From Sporomusa malonica (GTDB taxonomy: Bacteria; Bacillota; Negativicutes; Sporomusales; Sporomusaceae): a DNA stretch of 64,000 bases. Positions within the stretch are counted from its first letter, which is position 1. Each line of letters starts with the position of its first letter. The notes beneath the pieces were generated by a model. The model searched no databases and had not been told where the DNA came from. It worked only from the letters and a program-made list of their open reading frames with translations. The DNA is taken from contig NZ_FWXI01000002.1 of the NCBI RefSeq assembly GCF_900176355.1, positions 62,001 through 126,000 on the forward strand, given 5' to 3'. A program made the translations under genes and the position numbers. This document shows positions 8,209 to 19,360 of this stretch, piece by piece.

Positions 8209-8421
8209 GTGCCTGGCAAGAATGACGGGTTATGGTCAGCCTTTAGTTTAGCAGGCTCGATTGGGCTTAATATGGCAGCTGCTGTGGCTGTCGGACTATT
8301 TTTGGGCCGGTGGGCTGACAGTTATTTGAATTCGTTTCCCTGGTTTACTGTATCAGGTATTGTGCTTGGTATGGCGGCCGGGTTATGGGGTACTTATAAG
8401 AGGATAGTCAAGAATGGCTAG
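8209..8421 (+). CDS. atpZ: ATP synthase accessory protein AtpZ-like (ATPase_gene1 family)
   Basis: A 70-residue membrane protein with two hydrophobic segments (about 12-32 and 41-61) joined by a short loop containing GRWADSY, matching the small AtpZ/AtpI family found first in many ATP synthase operons. Such proteins help assemble the c ring and may carry Mg or Ca. The start is GTG 8209 after GAGGTGAAG. The last codons and the stop lie inside the left inverted repeat of a dispersed element (8411-8531), so the element may have supplied the C-terminus. It is the first gene of the atp operon. Confidence 0.78.
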   Translation: MPGKNDGLWSAFSLAGSIGLNMAAAVAVGLFLGRWADSYLNSFPWFTVSGIVLGMAAGLWGTYKRIVKNG

Positions 8422-8531
8422 AAATGGCCAGGTGCAAGGCGCACCGGAAGGCGTTGCAGCGCGGCGTACGGGTAGTACGTAAGCAAAACGTCTGAGGAGC
8501 AACGAAGCAGATGGTCGTTTATAGCCATTCT
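8411..8531. repeat. MITE-like inverted-repeat element, family C, copy 1
   Basis: A 121-base element bounded by perfect 10-base inverted repeats (AGAATGGCTA and TAGCCATTCT). Its reverse complement aligns with 25045-25168, sharing the blocks ATAAACG, CCATCTGC, TACTNCCNGTACG and TGGNCATTTCTA. No ORF for a transposase is present. The left end overlaps the end of atpZ and the right end abuts the ribosome site of the next gene. Confidence 0.75.
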
Positions 8532-8544
8532 TGGGAGGTTTAAT

Positions 8545-8976
8545 TTGTTTAAGGTAGGTTTTGCTGATAATTACGCCGCTCAAGTGAAGCAGACATTAAT
8601 GCATTTGGCAGCCTGGGGCTTATTTGTAACCCTTGGCGCTTTATTATCAAATCAAGTATTTATTATACCCGGTTTATTAACAGGGTGGTCGGGAAGTGTA
8701 ATATACTTCCTGCTTATGTGCCGCCGGGTTAAAAAAAGCGCTGAACTGTCGCCAGGACAAGCTGTAGCTTCTATGCGCGTCGGCTGGCTTGTACGGTTCA
8801 GTTTCCTGATTTCCATACTTGTTTTGTCGGTACATGTACCAGGAATTGATTTTTGGGCGGCAGTAGTGGGGTTATTCTCACTTCACATAGTATTAATGAT
8901 AAATGCCGTAGTTATCGTGGTTTCCGGACTTATACCAAATTTAGGAAAGTCGAAATTTGACTCAGGAAGGGAGTGA
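8545..8976 (+). CDS. atpI: ATP synthase subunit I (AtpI family)
   Basis: A 143-residue inner-membrane protein with four hydrophobic helices in two pairs (about 20-60 and 80-130), the layout of the AtpI (ATP-synt_I) family encoded just before the a subunit. AtpI assists c-ring assembly and is not part of the finished enzyme in most species. Translation probably starts at TTG 8545, preceded by GGGAGG. The gene ends with TGA overlapping the ribosome-site region of atpB, so translational coupling is likely. Sequence conservation in this family is low; the call leans on position and topology. Confidence 0.75.
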   Translation: MFKVGFADNYAAQVKQTLMHLAAWGLFVTLGALLSNQVFIIPGLLTGWSGSVIYFLLMCRRVKKSAELSPGQAVASMRVGWLVRFSFLISILVLSVHVPGIDFWAAVVGLFSLHIVLMINAVVIVVSGLIPNLGKSKFDSGRE

Positions 8977-8986
8977 AAACGAAAAT

Positions 8987-9670
8987 ATGGGACATGGTGG
9001 AGGAGGCCATGAGATTGGTGGACATAAGCTGGCGCATTTTGCTGGACTTACCTTTAATCTCGATACCTTATACATGACATGGCTGACTATGGCAATAGTC
9101 ATTATTTTGGCAGTAGTTGCGACTCGCCGGGCAGAGATTGTTCCCCGGGGATGGCAGAATTTCCTTGAGATGGCTGTTACCGCTTTGTTAGACCAGATTG
9201 ATAACACCATGGGGCCGAAGGGCAGGAAATTGGCGCCGCTTATTATCACGCTGTTTTTGTTCCTTGTTGTTGGTAACGAGTTGGGTTTAATTCCAGGATT
9301 TACCTCGCCGACCAATGATATCAACACAACACTGGGCCTGGCCCTGATGGTTGTCATCTTGGTACATATTCTGGGTATGATGAATCGGGGACCTATTAGG
9401 TATTTGAAACATTTTTTTGAACCCTATATCCCCTTTGTCATTATCAACATAATCGAGGAAATAGCCAAACCGATTACCTTATCCTTCCGTCTATTTGGCA
9501 ACATTCTGGCAGGTGAGATTTTACTCATCGTTCTGGGCATGCTCGTGCCGTATGTTGTTCCAACGGCGTGGTTGGCCTTCAGCGTGTTTGTTGGCGTTGT
9601 TCAGGCGTTTATTTTTACCATGCTGTCCATGTCATATCTGTCCAACTCATTGCAAGACGAGCACCATTAA
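8987..9670 (+). CDS. atpB: ATP synthase F0 subunit a
   Basis: A 227-residue membrane subunit that forms the ion half-channels facing the c ring. The essential Arg is at residue 168 in the SFRLFGN motif, and the following ILAGE segment is typical. The N-terminus is His- and Gly-rich (residues 2-12), an unusual but harmless extension. An in-frame TTG at 8957 exists, but the ribosome site GGAAGGGAG (8965-8973) lies downstream of it, so ATG 8987 is chosen. The gene follows atpI by 10 bases and precedes atpE, matching the usual operon order. Confidence 0.95.
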   Translation: MGHGGGGHEIGGHKLAHFAGLTFNLDTLYMTWLTMAIVIILAVVATRRAEIVPRGWQNFLEMAVTALLDQIDNTMGPKGRKLAPLIITLFLFLVVGNELGLIPGFTSPTNDINTTLGLALMVVILVHILGMMNRGPIRYLKHFFEPYIPFVIINIIEEIAKPITLSFRLFGNILAGEILLIVLGMLVPYVVPTAWLAFSVFVGVVQAFIFTMLSMSYLSNSLQDEHH

Positions 9671-9687
9671 ATTTTTGCTCAATCTGA

Positions 9688-9978
<291 letters not shown>

Positions 9979-10065
9979 TCTAAGCGTTATCGGGCGACTG
10001 GCAGAAACAATTTATGTCTTCTGCCAGCGCTCCCCTTATACGCCGGAAAGAGGAGGGGCCCTCAA

Positions 10066-10569
10066 TTGGTTGACTTGAATGCGACGCTAATAGCGCAAAT
10101 TATAAATTTTCTTATACTTGTTGCTATCTTAACCAAAGTGGCATACAAACCGCTAATGCAGGCGCTAGCTGACCGGCAGGCCAAAATTGCTGACAGTCTG
10201 GAAACAGCTGAACAGGAAAAGCAAGCTGCTGAGAAACTTAGGCAGGAATATCTTGCTCAACTGGCCGAAGCGCGTACCCAGGCACAGGCTATTGTTGAAA
10301 AGGCCGCCAAGCTGGCTGAACAGACCAAAGAAGAAATGCTCAAAGAAGCTCGCGAAGAAAGTGCACGGCTCTTAAAAGCCACACAGGAAGAAATTGCCCG
10401 CGAACGTGACCTCGCTATTGCCGAACTCAAGGGTGAGGTCGTGACGCTTGCTGTTGCCGCTGCTTCTAAGATTATTGCCCAGAACATGGACGAAACCGCC
10501 AACGCCAAGATTGTTGACGACTTTATCAATAATTTGGATGGTAAGAAAATAGGTGGTTTGCCATGCTAA
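10066..10569 (+). CDS. atpF: ATP synthase F0 subunit b
   Basis: A 167-residue peripheral-stalk subunit: one N-terminal membrane helix (about residues 8-26) followed by a long charged coiled coil rich in Ala, Glu, Lys and Arg, and a C-terminal segment that binds delta. Length is normal. Translation starts at TTG 10066, after the strong site AGGAGGGG at 10051. The last codons overlap the atpH start by seven bases (ATG at 10563), a common sign of translational coupling. Only one b-type gene is present in the operon, so the stalk should be a homodimer. Confidence 0.94.
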   Translation: MVDLNATLIAQIINFLILVAILTKVAYKPLMQALADRQAKIADSLETAEQEKQAAEKLRQEYLAQLAEARTQAQAIVEKAAKLAEQTKEEMLKEAREESARLLKATQEEIARERDLAIAELKGEVVTLAVAAASKIIAQNMDETANAKIVDDFINNLDGKKIGGLPC

Positions 10570-11117
10570 CAAATAAGTTGGCGATCAAATATGCACAGGC
10601 CATATATGAAATTGCCAGCGAAAAAGCTATGCTGGACAATGTGGAGAAACAGCTTAAGCTGGTAGAAGCCACCATTGCCGGACATGCTGATTTGGCTACC
10701 CTGATGTATCATCCGATTGTACCGGCTCCTGCTAAAAAAGAAACAATCAACCGGGTTTTTGCTGGGGATTTGGATGGGTTTGTCCAGAACTTTCTGCTGC
10801 TCTTGATTGATAAACGCAGGGAACCGGCGCTTCCAGCCATTATTAGCGAGTACATACGTCTGGCCAACGAAGCCAGAAATATTGCCGAGGCCGAAGTCTT
10901 TACCGCCAAAGAACTTAGTGCAGCACAGCTTGAGGCGCTGGCGGGCAAATTAAGCAAGGTTACAGGCAAGAATATTGTACTCAAGACAAGCATAGACCAA
11001 GAACTGCTTGGCGGTGTAGTTGTTAAAATCGGTGATAAACTGATTGATGGCAGCGTGGCCCGTCAGCTTAAGGCACTCAAAGCGGCACTTATGACGAACC
11101 AAGCCGCTGCCGTATAG
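10563..11117 (+). CDS. atpH: ATP synthase F1 subunit delta
   Basis: A 184-residue subunit that joins the b stalk to the top of the alpha-beta head. The N-terminal helical bundle starts with LAIKYAQAIYEIA, and the C-terminal domain has the family segment LLGGVVVKIGDKLIDGSV near residues 149-166. Length matches the family (about 180). The gene overlaps atpF by seven bases. Between its stop and atpA lies an unusually long gap of 119 bases that contains an inverted, shortened copy of the family A hairpin repeat, so messenger processing between delta and alpha is possible. Confidence 0.94.
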   Translation: MLTNKLAIKYAQAIYEIASEKAMLDNVEKQLKLVEATIAGHADLATLMYHPIVPAPAKKETINRVFAGDLDGFVQNFLLLLIDKRREPALPAIISEYIRLANEARNIAEAEVFTAKELSAAQLEALAGKLSKVTGKNIVLKTSIDQELLGGVVVKIGDKLIDGSVARQLKALKAALMTNQAAAV

Positions 11118-11130
11118 TCGAGGTCGAGGA

Positions 11131-11214
11131 CTTTATCCGATGACTAAGTCACTGGATAAGGGCGACTATAGTTCAGGTAGGGCTATGACTCTCCTGAAGC
11201 TAAGTCTACTTTAT
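11131..11214 (-). repeat. Modular hairpin repeat, family A, short inverted copy 2
   Basis: Read on the - strand it starts with ATAAAGTAGACTTAGCTTCAG and shares TAGTCGCCCTTATCCAG and TCATCGGATAA with the copies at 3994 and 43337. It lacks the roughly 48-base inner CCGCTCTTA hairpin and has a different apical loop whose stem (TTCAGG/CCTGAA) is kept. It lies inside the atp operon between atpH and atpA, in the opposite direction to transcription. Confidence 0.75.
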
Positions 11215-11233
11215 GATTGGGGTGAGATCTTAA

Positions 11234-12760
<1,527 letters not shown>

Positions 12761-12766
12761 TAAAAC

Positions 12767-13618
12767 ATGGCTAGCGCCAGAGATATCCGCCGCCGCATTA
12801 AAAGTGTAAAAAATATTCAACAAATAACCAAAGCCATGAAGATGGTAGCTGCTGCCCGGTTACGCCGGGCGCAGGAACGGGCTATTGCCAGCAAACCCTA
12901 TACTGATAAGATTAAAGAAGTATTGGGGAGTGTCGCAGCAAATGCCCGCGATGCCTCTCATCCGCTGCTTGAAGCACGGGAAGTAAAACAGATTGGCTAT
13001 CTGGTATTAAGTGCTGACAAAGGCTTGGCTGGGGCCTATTCCTCTAACCTCATGAAAGAGGTTTTGCCACAGGTGCGCGGTAAGAATAACGCTAAGCTGG
13101 TAACCGTGGGCCGCAAAGCCCGTGATTACTTTAAAAGGCGTGGATACAATATTGACGGCGAGTACACTGGCTTTTCAGAAAGACCGTCTTACCAGGATGC
13201 AGTGATGCTGGCTCAGCTTATGGCTGATAAGTTTGCAGCAGGTGAATATGACGAGATTTATCTGACCTATACTCATTTCTATTCGCCGATTAATCAGAAA
13301 CCAACAACCGTTAAATTACTGCCGGTAGCCGGTATTGGTGATGGGGAGGAAACACCCCAGACTGAGTACATTTTTGAACCATCAGCCGGTGAGGTTCTTA
13401 GCCTGCTATTACCACGTTACCTGGAAACAGTAATTTACGGTGCGCTCTTACAATCAGCAGCAAGTGAGCTGGGGGCCCGGATGACTGCGATGGGCTCGGC
13501 TACTGATAATGCGCAAGAACTCATTTCCAAACTGACGCTGAACTACAACAAGGTTCGCCAGGCCACCATTACCCGGGAAATATCCGAGATTGTGGGCGGT
13601 GCCGAGGCGCTTAAGTAG
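12767..13618 (+). CDS. atpG: ATP synthase F1 subunit gamma
   Basis: A 283-residue central-shaft subunit. Both coiled-coil ends are recognisable: the N-terminal RDIRRRIKSVKNIQQITKAM segment and the C-terminal ARMTAMGSATDNAQELI segment, which form the rotating axle inside the alpha-beta hexamer. Length is normal for the family. The ATG is six bases after the atpA stop, with the ribosome site GGCGAGGTGATAA inside the end of atpA, so coupling is expected. No unusual insertion is seen. Confidence 0.97.
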   Translation: MASARDIRRRIKSVKNIQQITKAMKMVAAARLRRAQERAIASKPYTDKIKEVLGSVAANARDASHPLLEAREVKQIGYLVLSADKGLAGAYSSNLMKEVLPQVRGKNNAKLVTVGRKARDYFKRRGYNIDGEYTGFSERPSYQDAVMLAQLMADKFAAGEYDEIYLTYTHFYSPINQKPTTVKLLPVAGIGDGEETPQTEYIFEPSAGEVLSLLLPRYLETVIYGALLQSAASELGARMTAMGSATDNAQELISKLTLNYNKVRQATITREISEIVGGAEALK

Positions 13619-13636
13619 AAGGCTCTAAGAAGTTAA

Positions 13637-15061
<1,425 letters not shown>

Positions 15062-15064
15062 TAT

Positions 15065-15466
15065 ATGGCCAATAAGATTAGGCTGGATATTGTTACTCCT
15101 GATAGGATGGTCTATTCCGAAGACGTTAATATGGTAATCGCCAGAGCGACTGACGGCGATCTTGGTATTCTAGCAGGTCATGCGCCGCTCATAGCCGGCC
15201 TTGATGTTTGGCCGCTTAGAATTTTGAATGACGAAGGCGAGCAGCAACTATCGCTGTGTGGCGGGTTTATTGAAGTCCGCCCTCAGAAGATAACAGTACT
15301 GGCAAGCTGCGCCGAGTTGCCGGAAGAGATTGACGTCAAACGCGCTGCGGCTGCCAAAGAGCGTGCCGAATCGCGGCTAAAAGCTAGTAGTGATATTGAT
15401 GTTCAGCGGGCTGAAGTAGCTCTTAAACGTGCGATGATGCGTCTCAGAGTAGCGGAAAAGAAATAA
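15065..15466 (+). CDS. atpC: ATP synthase F1 subunit epsilon
   Basis: A 133-residue subunit attached to gamma and the c ring, regulating ATP hydrolysis. It has the N-terminal beta-sandwich with the family motif GDLGILAGHAPLIAGL at about residues 31-46 and a C-terminal helical hairpin rich in Ala, Arg and Lys. The ATG at 15065 overlaps the spacing from the atpD stop, and GGGGG in the last atpD codons acts as the ribosome site. It is the last gene of the operon, followed by a long hairpin and eight T residues. Confidence 0.95.
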   Translation: MANKIRLDIVTPDRMVYSEDVNMVIARATDGDLGILAGHAPLIAGLDVWPLRILNDEGEQQLSLCGGFIEVRPQKITVLASCAELPEEIDVKRAAAAKERAESRLKASSDIDVQRAEVALKRAMMRLRVAEKK

Positions 15467-15482
15467 TAATAAGTAAACAAGT

Positions 15483-15561
15483 GAGATTGCTTCACTGACG
15501 TTTGCAATGACGAGTAATATTTTGGGTCATTGCACGCAGAGTGAAGCAATCTCTTTTTTTT
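15483..15561 (+). terminator. Terminator of the atp operon formed by a family B inverted repeat
   Basis: A 13-base perfect outer stem (GAGATTGCTTCAC with GTGAAGCAATCTC) encloses a second inverted pair (TGCAATGAC with GTCATTGCA) and is followed by eight T residues. The same GAGATTGC and GCAATGAC blocks recur at 17034 and 47712, so a dispersed repeat appears to serve as the terminator. Confidence 0.85.
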
Positions 15562-15732
15562 AAGCTCACCATAATTTACATTGAATAACCTGCCTAAATA
15601 CTGGCAAAAATGATGATAACGGTTTTATTTTACTTTATTTTTGCGGCTCTGGCCTCTTGCTTAGCTATTAGCCTGATGGTAAACTATTATAGGAAAACTG
15701 TACATGCACCATTGTGGTGGGAGGATACTTTT

Positions 15733-16986
15733 GTGGAAAAATTAATTGTTCGAGGGGGCAACCGTCTTTCTGGCACAGTAAAAGTCAGCGGCGCAAAAAA
15801 CGCTGTGCTGCCGGTGATTGCGGCAACGCTGCTGGGTACAACTCCCAGCACCCTGGAAGAGATACCAGACCTGGAGGATGTCCGCACAATTGCCGAAGTG
15901 CTTGAGCATTTAGGAGCGGCGGTAAAAATCGAACCAGGAACATTATATGTTGACAGCACTAATATCACAGCCTGTGAGGCTCCTTATGAACTTGTGCGGA
16001 AAATGCGGGCTTCTTTTCTTGTTATGGGACCACTTTTAGCACGGGAAGGCTGCGCAAAGATTTCGCTGCCAGGCGGCTGTGCCATCGGCACAAGGCCGAT
16101 TGATTTGCATTTAAAAGGCTTTGAGGCCTTAGGTGCGGAAATTGTCATGGGTCATGGCTTTATTGAAGCCAAAGCGCCGCAAGGTTTAAAGGGTGCCCGT
16201 ATCTACCTGGACTTTCCTAGTGTTGGCGCCACTGAAAACATTATGATGGCCGCAAGTATGGCCAGAGGTCAGACCATTATTGAAAACCCGGCTGAAGAGC
16301 CTGAAATTGTTGATTTGGCTAACATGCTGAATCACATGGGCGCCAACATTCGCGGCGCCGGTACCAAGATGATTCGAATTGAAGGTGTTACTGAGCTTAG
16401 AGGTGCCTGCCACTGCGTTATTCCTGACAGAATTGAAGCTGGCACCTACATGGTGGCTGCTGCTATGACTGGTGGCGACGTATATGTGGAAAACGCCCTG
16501 ACTGAACACTTAAAACCCGTCATTGCTAAGCTGAAAGAAGCGGGTGTGATGATTGAAGAAGATGTTAACGGTGTAAGAGTGTGTGCTACAGGCGGCATTC
16601 GCTCGGTTGACATTAAAACTCTGCCTTATCCTGGTTTTCCTACAGATATGCAGGCCCAATTTATGGCGCTTCTGACAGTTGCCCAAGGTACCGGCATTGT
16701 TACTGAAACAGTATTTGAGAACCGCTTTATGCATGTTGACGAACTTAAACGAATGGGCGCATCCATTAAAATTGACGGCCGCTGTGCTGTTGTTGAAGGA
16801 GTGCCTAAGTTAACCGGCTGTCCTGTAAAAGCGACTGATCTTAGAGCTGGCGCAGCCCTTGTGTTGGCAGGCCTGGTAGCTGAAGGTCAAACAGAGATTG
16901 GGTATATTCATCATATTGATCGCGGTTATGATAAACTAGTTGAAAAATTCCGCAGTATTGGCGCTGATATTGAACGCGTGGGCTAG
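15733..16986 (+). CDS. murA: UDP-N-acetylglucosamine 1-carboxyvinyltransferase
   Basis: The first committed enzyme of peptidoglycan synthesis, adding enolpyruvate from PEP to UDP-GlcNAc. The 417-residue product begins [14 protein letters not shown], has the early SGAKNAVLP motif and carries the active-site Cys at residue 116 in [12 protein letters not shown] 15733 follows GGGAGGAT and gives the normal family length. The frame stays open upstream to ATG 15610, which would add 41 residues including one membrane segment; no good ribosome site precedes that ATG. Its place after atpC and before spoIID is the same as in Bacillus, where the enzyme is MurAA. Confidence 0.95.
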   Translation: MEKLIVRGGNRLSGTVKVSGAKNAVLPVIAATLLGTTPSTLEEIPDLEDVRTIAEVLEHLGAAVKIEPGTLYVDSTNITACEAPYELVRKMRASFLVMGPLLAREGCAKISLPGGCAIGTRPIDLHLKGFEALGAEIVMGHGFIEAKAPQGLKGARIYLDFPSVGATENIMMAASMARGQTIIENPAEEPEIVDLANMLNHMGANIRGAGTKMIRIEGVTELRGACHCVIPDRIEAGTYMVAAAMTGGDVYVENALTEHLKPVIAKLKEAGVMIEEDVNGVRVCATGGIRSVDIKTLPYPGFPTDMQAQFMALLTVAQGTGIVTETVFENRFMHVDELKRMGASIKIDGRCAVVEGVPKLTGCPVKATDLRAGAALVLAGLVAEGQTEIGYIHHIDRGYDKLVEKFRSIGADIERVG

Positions 16987-17033
16987 TTGAACTAATAATT
17001 AGATTAAGGAAACGTACTTCTTAAAAGAAAAAG

Positions 17034-17120
17034 CGAGATTGCTTCGCCTGTGCCCGCAATGACGAATGGGTTTTTCCTGCCGTCATTGCGAGCGATAGCG
17101 TGGCAATCTCGTTTCCTTTT
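17034..17120 (+). repeat. Family B inverted repeat, copy 2 (possible terminator after murA)
   Basis: Outer CGAGATTGC pairs with GCAATCTCG and inner CGCAATGACG pairs with CGTCATTGCG, followed by a T-rich run. It has the same building blocks as 15483-15561 and 47712-47746. It may terminate murA transcription before the spoIID promoter. Confidence 0.75.
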
Positions 17121-17146
17121 TTCCACTCATACGGCTCAGCTTGTTT

Positions 17147-17175
17147 GCATATTATGAAATATATGTGCATAGCGG
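17147..17175 (+). promoter_or_regulatory. Candidate sigma-E promoter for spoIID
   Basis: GCATATT at 17147-17153 fits the Bacillus sigma-E -35 consensus exactly. After 14 bases comes CATAGCGG at 17168, which keeps the CATA core of the -10 box but not the rest. Sigma-E controls spoIID in Bacillus. A start site near 17182 would fall ahead of the ribosome site at 17192. Confidence 0.5.
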
Positions 17176-17202
17176 CCTAAAGTGCCGGAAGAAGGTGAGT
17201 CA

Positions 17203-18207
17203 ATGAGGTATATAGTAGTGTTCAGTATATTGCTGGTTATATTGACTGTAATCGCCATTCCGGCGGTAATAATATGGGGAATCGATGATTGGAACCGGGA
17301 ACCGGCGGTCGCCAATCTTCCCCAAGTGTACCGGGGGGAGGATATTACGATCAAAGTATATATGCATGAAATTAAACAGATTGTATCTATGAACCTTGAA
17401 GATTATGTAAAAGGAGTAGTGGCTGCAGAAATGCCTGCCGAGTTTGAGCTGGAAGCGCTGAAAGCCCAGGCAGTGGCGGCGCGCACCTATGCTGTGAAAC
17501 ATATGGCGTTGTTTGGTGGTGCAGGTTCGAGTGAGTACCCGGGTGCAGATGTGACTACTGACCACAATAACAGTCAGGCATGGCACAACGAGACTACATT
17601 AAAAGCCAAATGGGGCGCAAATTATGCTAAGTATTGGGGCAAAGTCAGTCGCGCCACTAATGAAACAAAAGGACTGATTATTACTTATAACGGTGAACCT
17701 ATTAATGCCGTATTTCATTCTACCAGCGGTGAACGAACAGCCAGTGCCAAGGAAGTATGGGGGTTTGACTACCCTTACCTAAAAAGTGTAGCCTGCACCT
17801 GGGACCAGAAATCACCGCGCTACCAGGATACCAAAGAAATCACCTTGACCGAACTTGAAGCCCGGCTGGGTACTGACGCCGGTATTATTGCCGCCGCTCA
17901 AAGCGGTGGCAGCGCCAGCATTGCAGGTGTTATTGATTTTACAGATTCAGGGCGGGTAAATAAAGTGCGGATAGGAGCCAAAACCCTGACAGGGCTTGAA
18001 GTAAGGCAAAAGCTAGAACTCCGTTCAACCAACTTTAGCGTGGAACCGGCTGGTGATAAGTTGATATTTAAAACATTCGGCTACGGTCATGGCGTAGGCT
18101 TATGCCAATATGGCGCTAACGGTCAAGCAAAAGAGAACCAGAACTTCCGGCAGATTCTAACCTACTATTATACGGGTGCAGCTATTAAGAATATATTCGG
18201 ATCGTAA
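17203..18207 (+). CDS. spoIID: Stage II sporulation protein D (peptidoglycan lytic enzyme)
   Basis: SpoIID cuts peptidoglycan glycan strands during engulfment of the forespore, working with SpoIIM and SpoIIP. The 334-residue protein has one N-terminal membrane anchor (about residues 2-26) and an external SpoIID domain. The family segment VVAAEMPAEFELEALKAQA, near residue 80, contains the expected catalytic Glu, and the C-terminal GYGHGVGLCQYGA motif is present. ATG 17203 follows AAGGTGAG; an in-frame GTG at 17182 is too close to the likely transcription start. It lies after murA as in Bacillus and is strong evidence for endospore formation in the host. Confidence 0.93.
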   Translation: MRYIVVFSILLVILTVIAIPAVIIWGIDDWNREPAVANLPQVYRGEDITIKVYMHEIKQIVSMNLEDYVKGVVAAEMPAEFELEALKAQAVAARTYAVKHMALFGGAGSSEYPGADVTTDHNNSQAWHNETTLKAKWGANYAKYWGKVSRATNETKGLIITYNGEPINAVFHSTSGERTASAKEVWGFDYPYLKSVACTWDQKSPRYQDTKEITLTELEARLGTDAGIIAAAQSGGSASIAGVIDFTDSGRVNKVRIGAKTLTGLEVRQKLELRSTNFSVEPAGDKLIFKTFGYGHGVGLCQYGANGQAKENQNFRQILTYYYTGAAIKNIFGS

Positions 18208-18287
18208 AGAGAGGGGCCACACTTCGCTTACCACTACCACGTTTATATACAAGCAATTCCTGGGCATACTATCTATGAGGTGATAAT

Positions 18288-18992
18288 ATGTTCGGAAAGA
18301 TATTGCCTAAGATAACACGTTCTAGTTATTTAGGACAGGTATTAACAGCAGGGGTACTGCTCACAGCTGCCTCGCTACTTATGTTCGCTGTTATCAGCAC
18401 ATTCGAACCGGCATCGAAGCCGCCAGTTGTTAAGACAGAACAAGTCTCAGAACCAATGCAGCCTGCACAAACTGCTTTAGTTCCTCAATCACATGTTAAC
18501 CTAGCAGGTAATCAAGAAGTACCACTGATAACTGAAACCAAGTCTCCACCTGCCCATCGGGCAACAGCAGAGCACGAGCTCGAAACTGGCAATGAGGCTA
18601 TCCGTGACTTATGGTCTGGTACAATCACACATGGATTTGGCTGGCAACTCCATCCGCTGTACCAGGATTGGCGGTATCATAACGGACTCGATATTAGCGG
18701 CGGTGAAGGCCAGGTAGTGCCAGCACTGCTAAGTGGTGAAGTTGTTGATGTGATGACCGATACGCAGTATGGTTTAACTGTAGCCGTGAAAAGTGGCAGA
18801 TACACCCTCTACTATGGTTCACTGGCTAGTGTTGCCGTACAAAAAAACACCATGATTAACACAGGTAAACCGATCGGCTCGATGGGAATCAGCACAAGTG
18901 AACCCGAACCGCATCTGCACTTAGCTGTCAGAGCCAATGACGGTAAACAGCTCGTTGATCCGCGCGAGATATTTCCCAATATGCCTAATTAA
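18288..18992 (+). CDS. spoIIQ: M23 (LytM) domain membrane protein, SpoIIQ-like
   Basis: A 234-residue protein with an N-terminal membrane segment (about 18-38), a linker rich in Pro, Gln and Thr (40-100), and a LytM/M23 peptidase domain (105-230). All usual zinc ligands are present: His131 and Asp135 in HNGLD, and the HLH pair at 209-211. Bacillus SpoIIQ, the forespore partner of SpoIIIAH in the intercellular channel, lacks a full site, while clostridial SpoIIQ keeps it. This protein therefore could be an active endopeptidase. Its position between spoIID and spoIIID supports the SpoIIQ call. A general cell-wall M23 hydrolase is the alternative. Confidence 0.78.
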   Translation: MFGKILPKITRSSYLGQVLTAGVLLTAASLLMFAVISTFEPASKPPVVKTEQVSEPMQPAQTALVPQSHVNLAGNQEVPLITETKSPPAHRATAEHELETGNEAIRDLWSGTITHGFGWQLHPLYQDWRYHNGLDISGGEGQVVPALLSGEVVDVMTDTQYGLTVAVKSGRYTLYYGSLASVAVQKNTMINTGKPIGSMGISTSEPEPHLHLAVRANDGKQLVDPREIFPNMPN

Positions 18993-19010
18993 ATTAACTT
19001 TTCCAAAATT

Positions 19011-19042
19011 AATGACCTTTTCGTAAGGTCATTTTTTCTTTT
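19011..19042 (+). terminator. Terminator after the spoIIQ-like gene
   Basis: A nine-pair stem (AATGACCTT with AAGGTCATT, loop TTCGT) is followed by a T-rich run, 18 bases after the stop codon. Confidence 0.88.
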
Positions 19043-19058
19043 CCTTCGCATATACATG
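19029..19058 (+). promoter_or_regulatory. Possible sigma-E promoter for spoIIID
   Basis: TCATTTT (6 of 7 to the sigma-E -35) and TATACATG (ATACA core of the -10) are spaced about 15 bases apart and overlap the T-run of the upstream terminator. spoIIID is a sigma-E gene in Bacillus. The match is weak and offered only as a candidate. Confidence 0.3.
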
Positions 19059-19102
19059 TTAGCAAAGGGTTAAAAGGACGGGCGCGGGGGGGAAGAGACT
19101 GG

Positions 19103-19360
19103 ATGAAAGAATATATTCGCAAGCGGGTGCTGGATATATGCAATCACATTATGGAAACAAAGCACACTGTACGCCAGACTGCTACTATCTTTGGCGTAAG
19201 CAAGAGTACTGTTCACAAAGACATGATTGAACGTCTCCCGGAAATAAATAAGCGGCTGGCAGCAAAAGTCAAGAATATCCTGGAACTAAATAAAGCAGAG
19301 CGGCATATCCGTGGGGGTGAGGCTACTAGAAAGAAATACAAAGAAGAAAAAGAAGAATAA
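19103..19360 (+). CDS. spoIIID: Sporulation transcription regulator SpoIIID
   Basis: An 85-residue DNA-binding regulator that turns many mother-cell sigma-E genes on or off. The helix-turn-helix is visible at about residues 22-45 (TVRQTATIFGVSKSTVHKD), followed by the family segment RLPEINKRLAAKV and a basic C-terminal tail. Length matches Bacillus SpoIIID (93) closely. ATG 19103 follows GGGGGGAAGAG. It lies upstream of the mreB/mbl gene, the same order as in Bacillus. Together with spoIID and spoIIQ it makes endospore formation in the host very likely. Confidence 0.95.
   Translation: MKEYIRKRVLDICNHIMETKHTVRQTATIFGVSKSTVHKDMIERLPEINKRLAAKVKNILELNKAERHIRGGEATRKKYKEEKEE

Noticed and set aside
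15483-17120. Repeated GAGATTGC/GCAATGAC blocks as a possible CRISPR array
   Set aside because: The copies are inverted repeats over 1 kb apart with no regular spacers and no cas genes.
18241-18272. Sigma-F-like promoter (GTTTA and GGGCATACTA) before the spoIIQ-like gene
   Set aside because: The boxes match fairly well, but the start site would fall on the ribosome site at 18277, leaving no leader; not listed as a feature.
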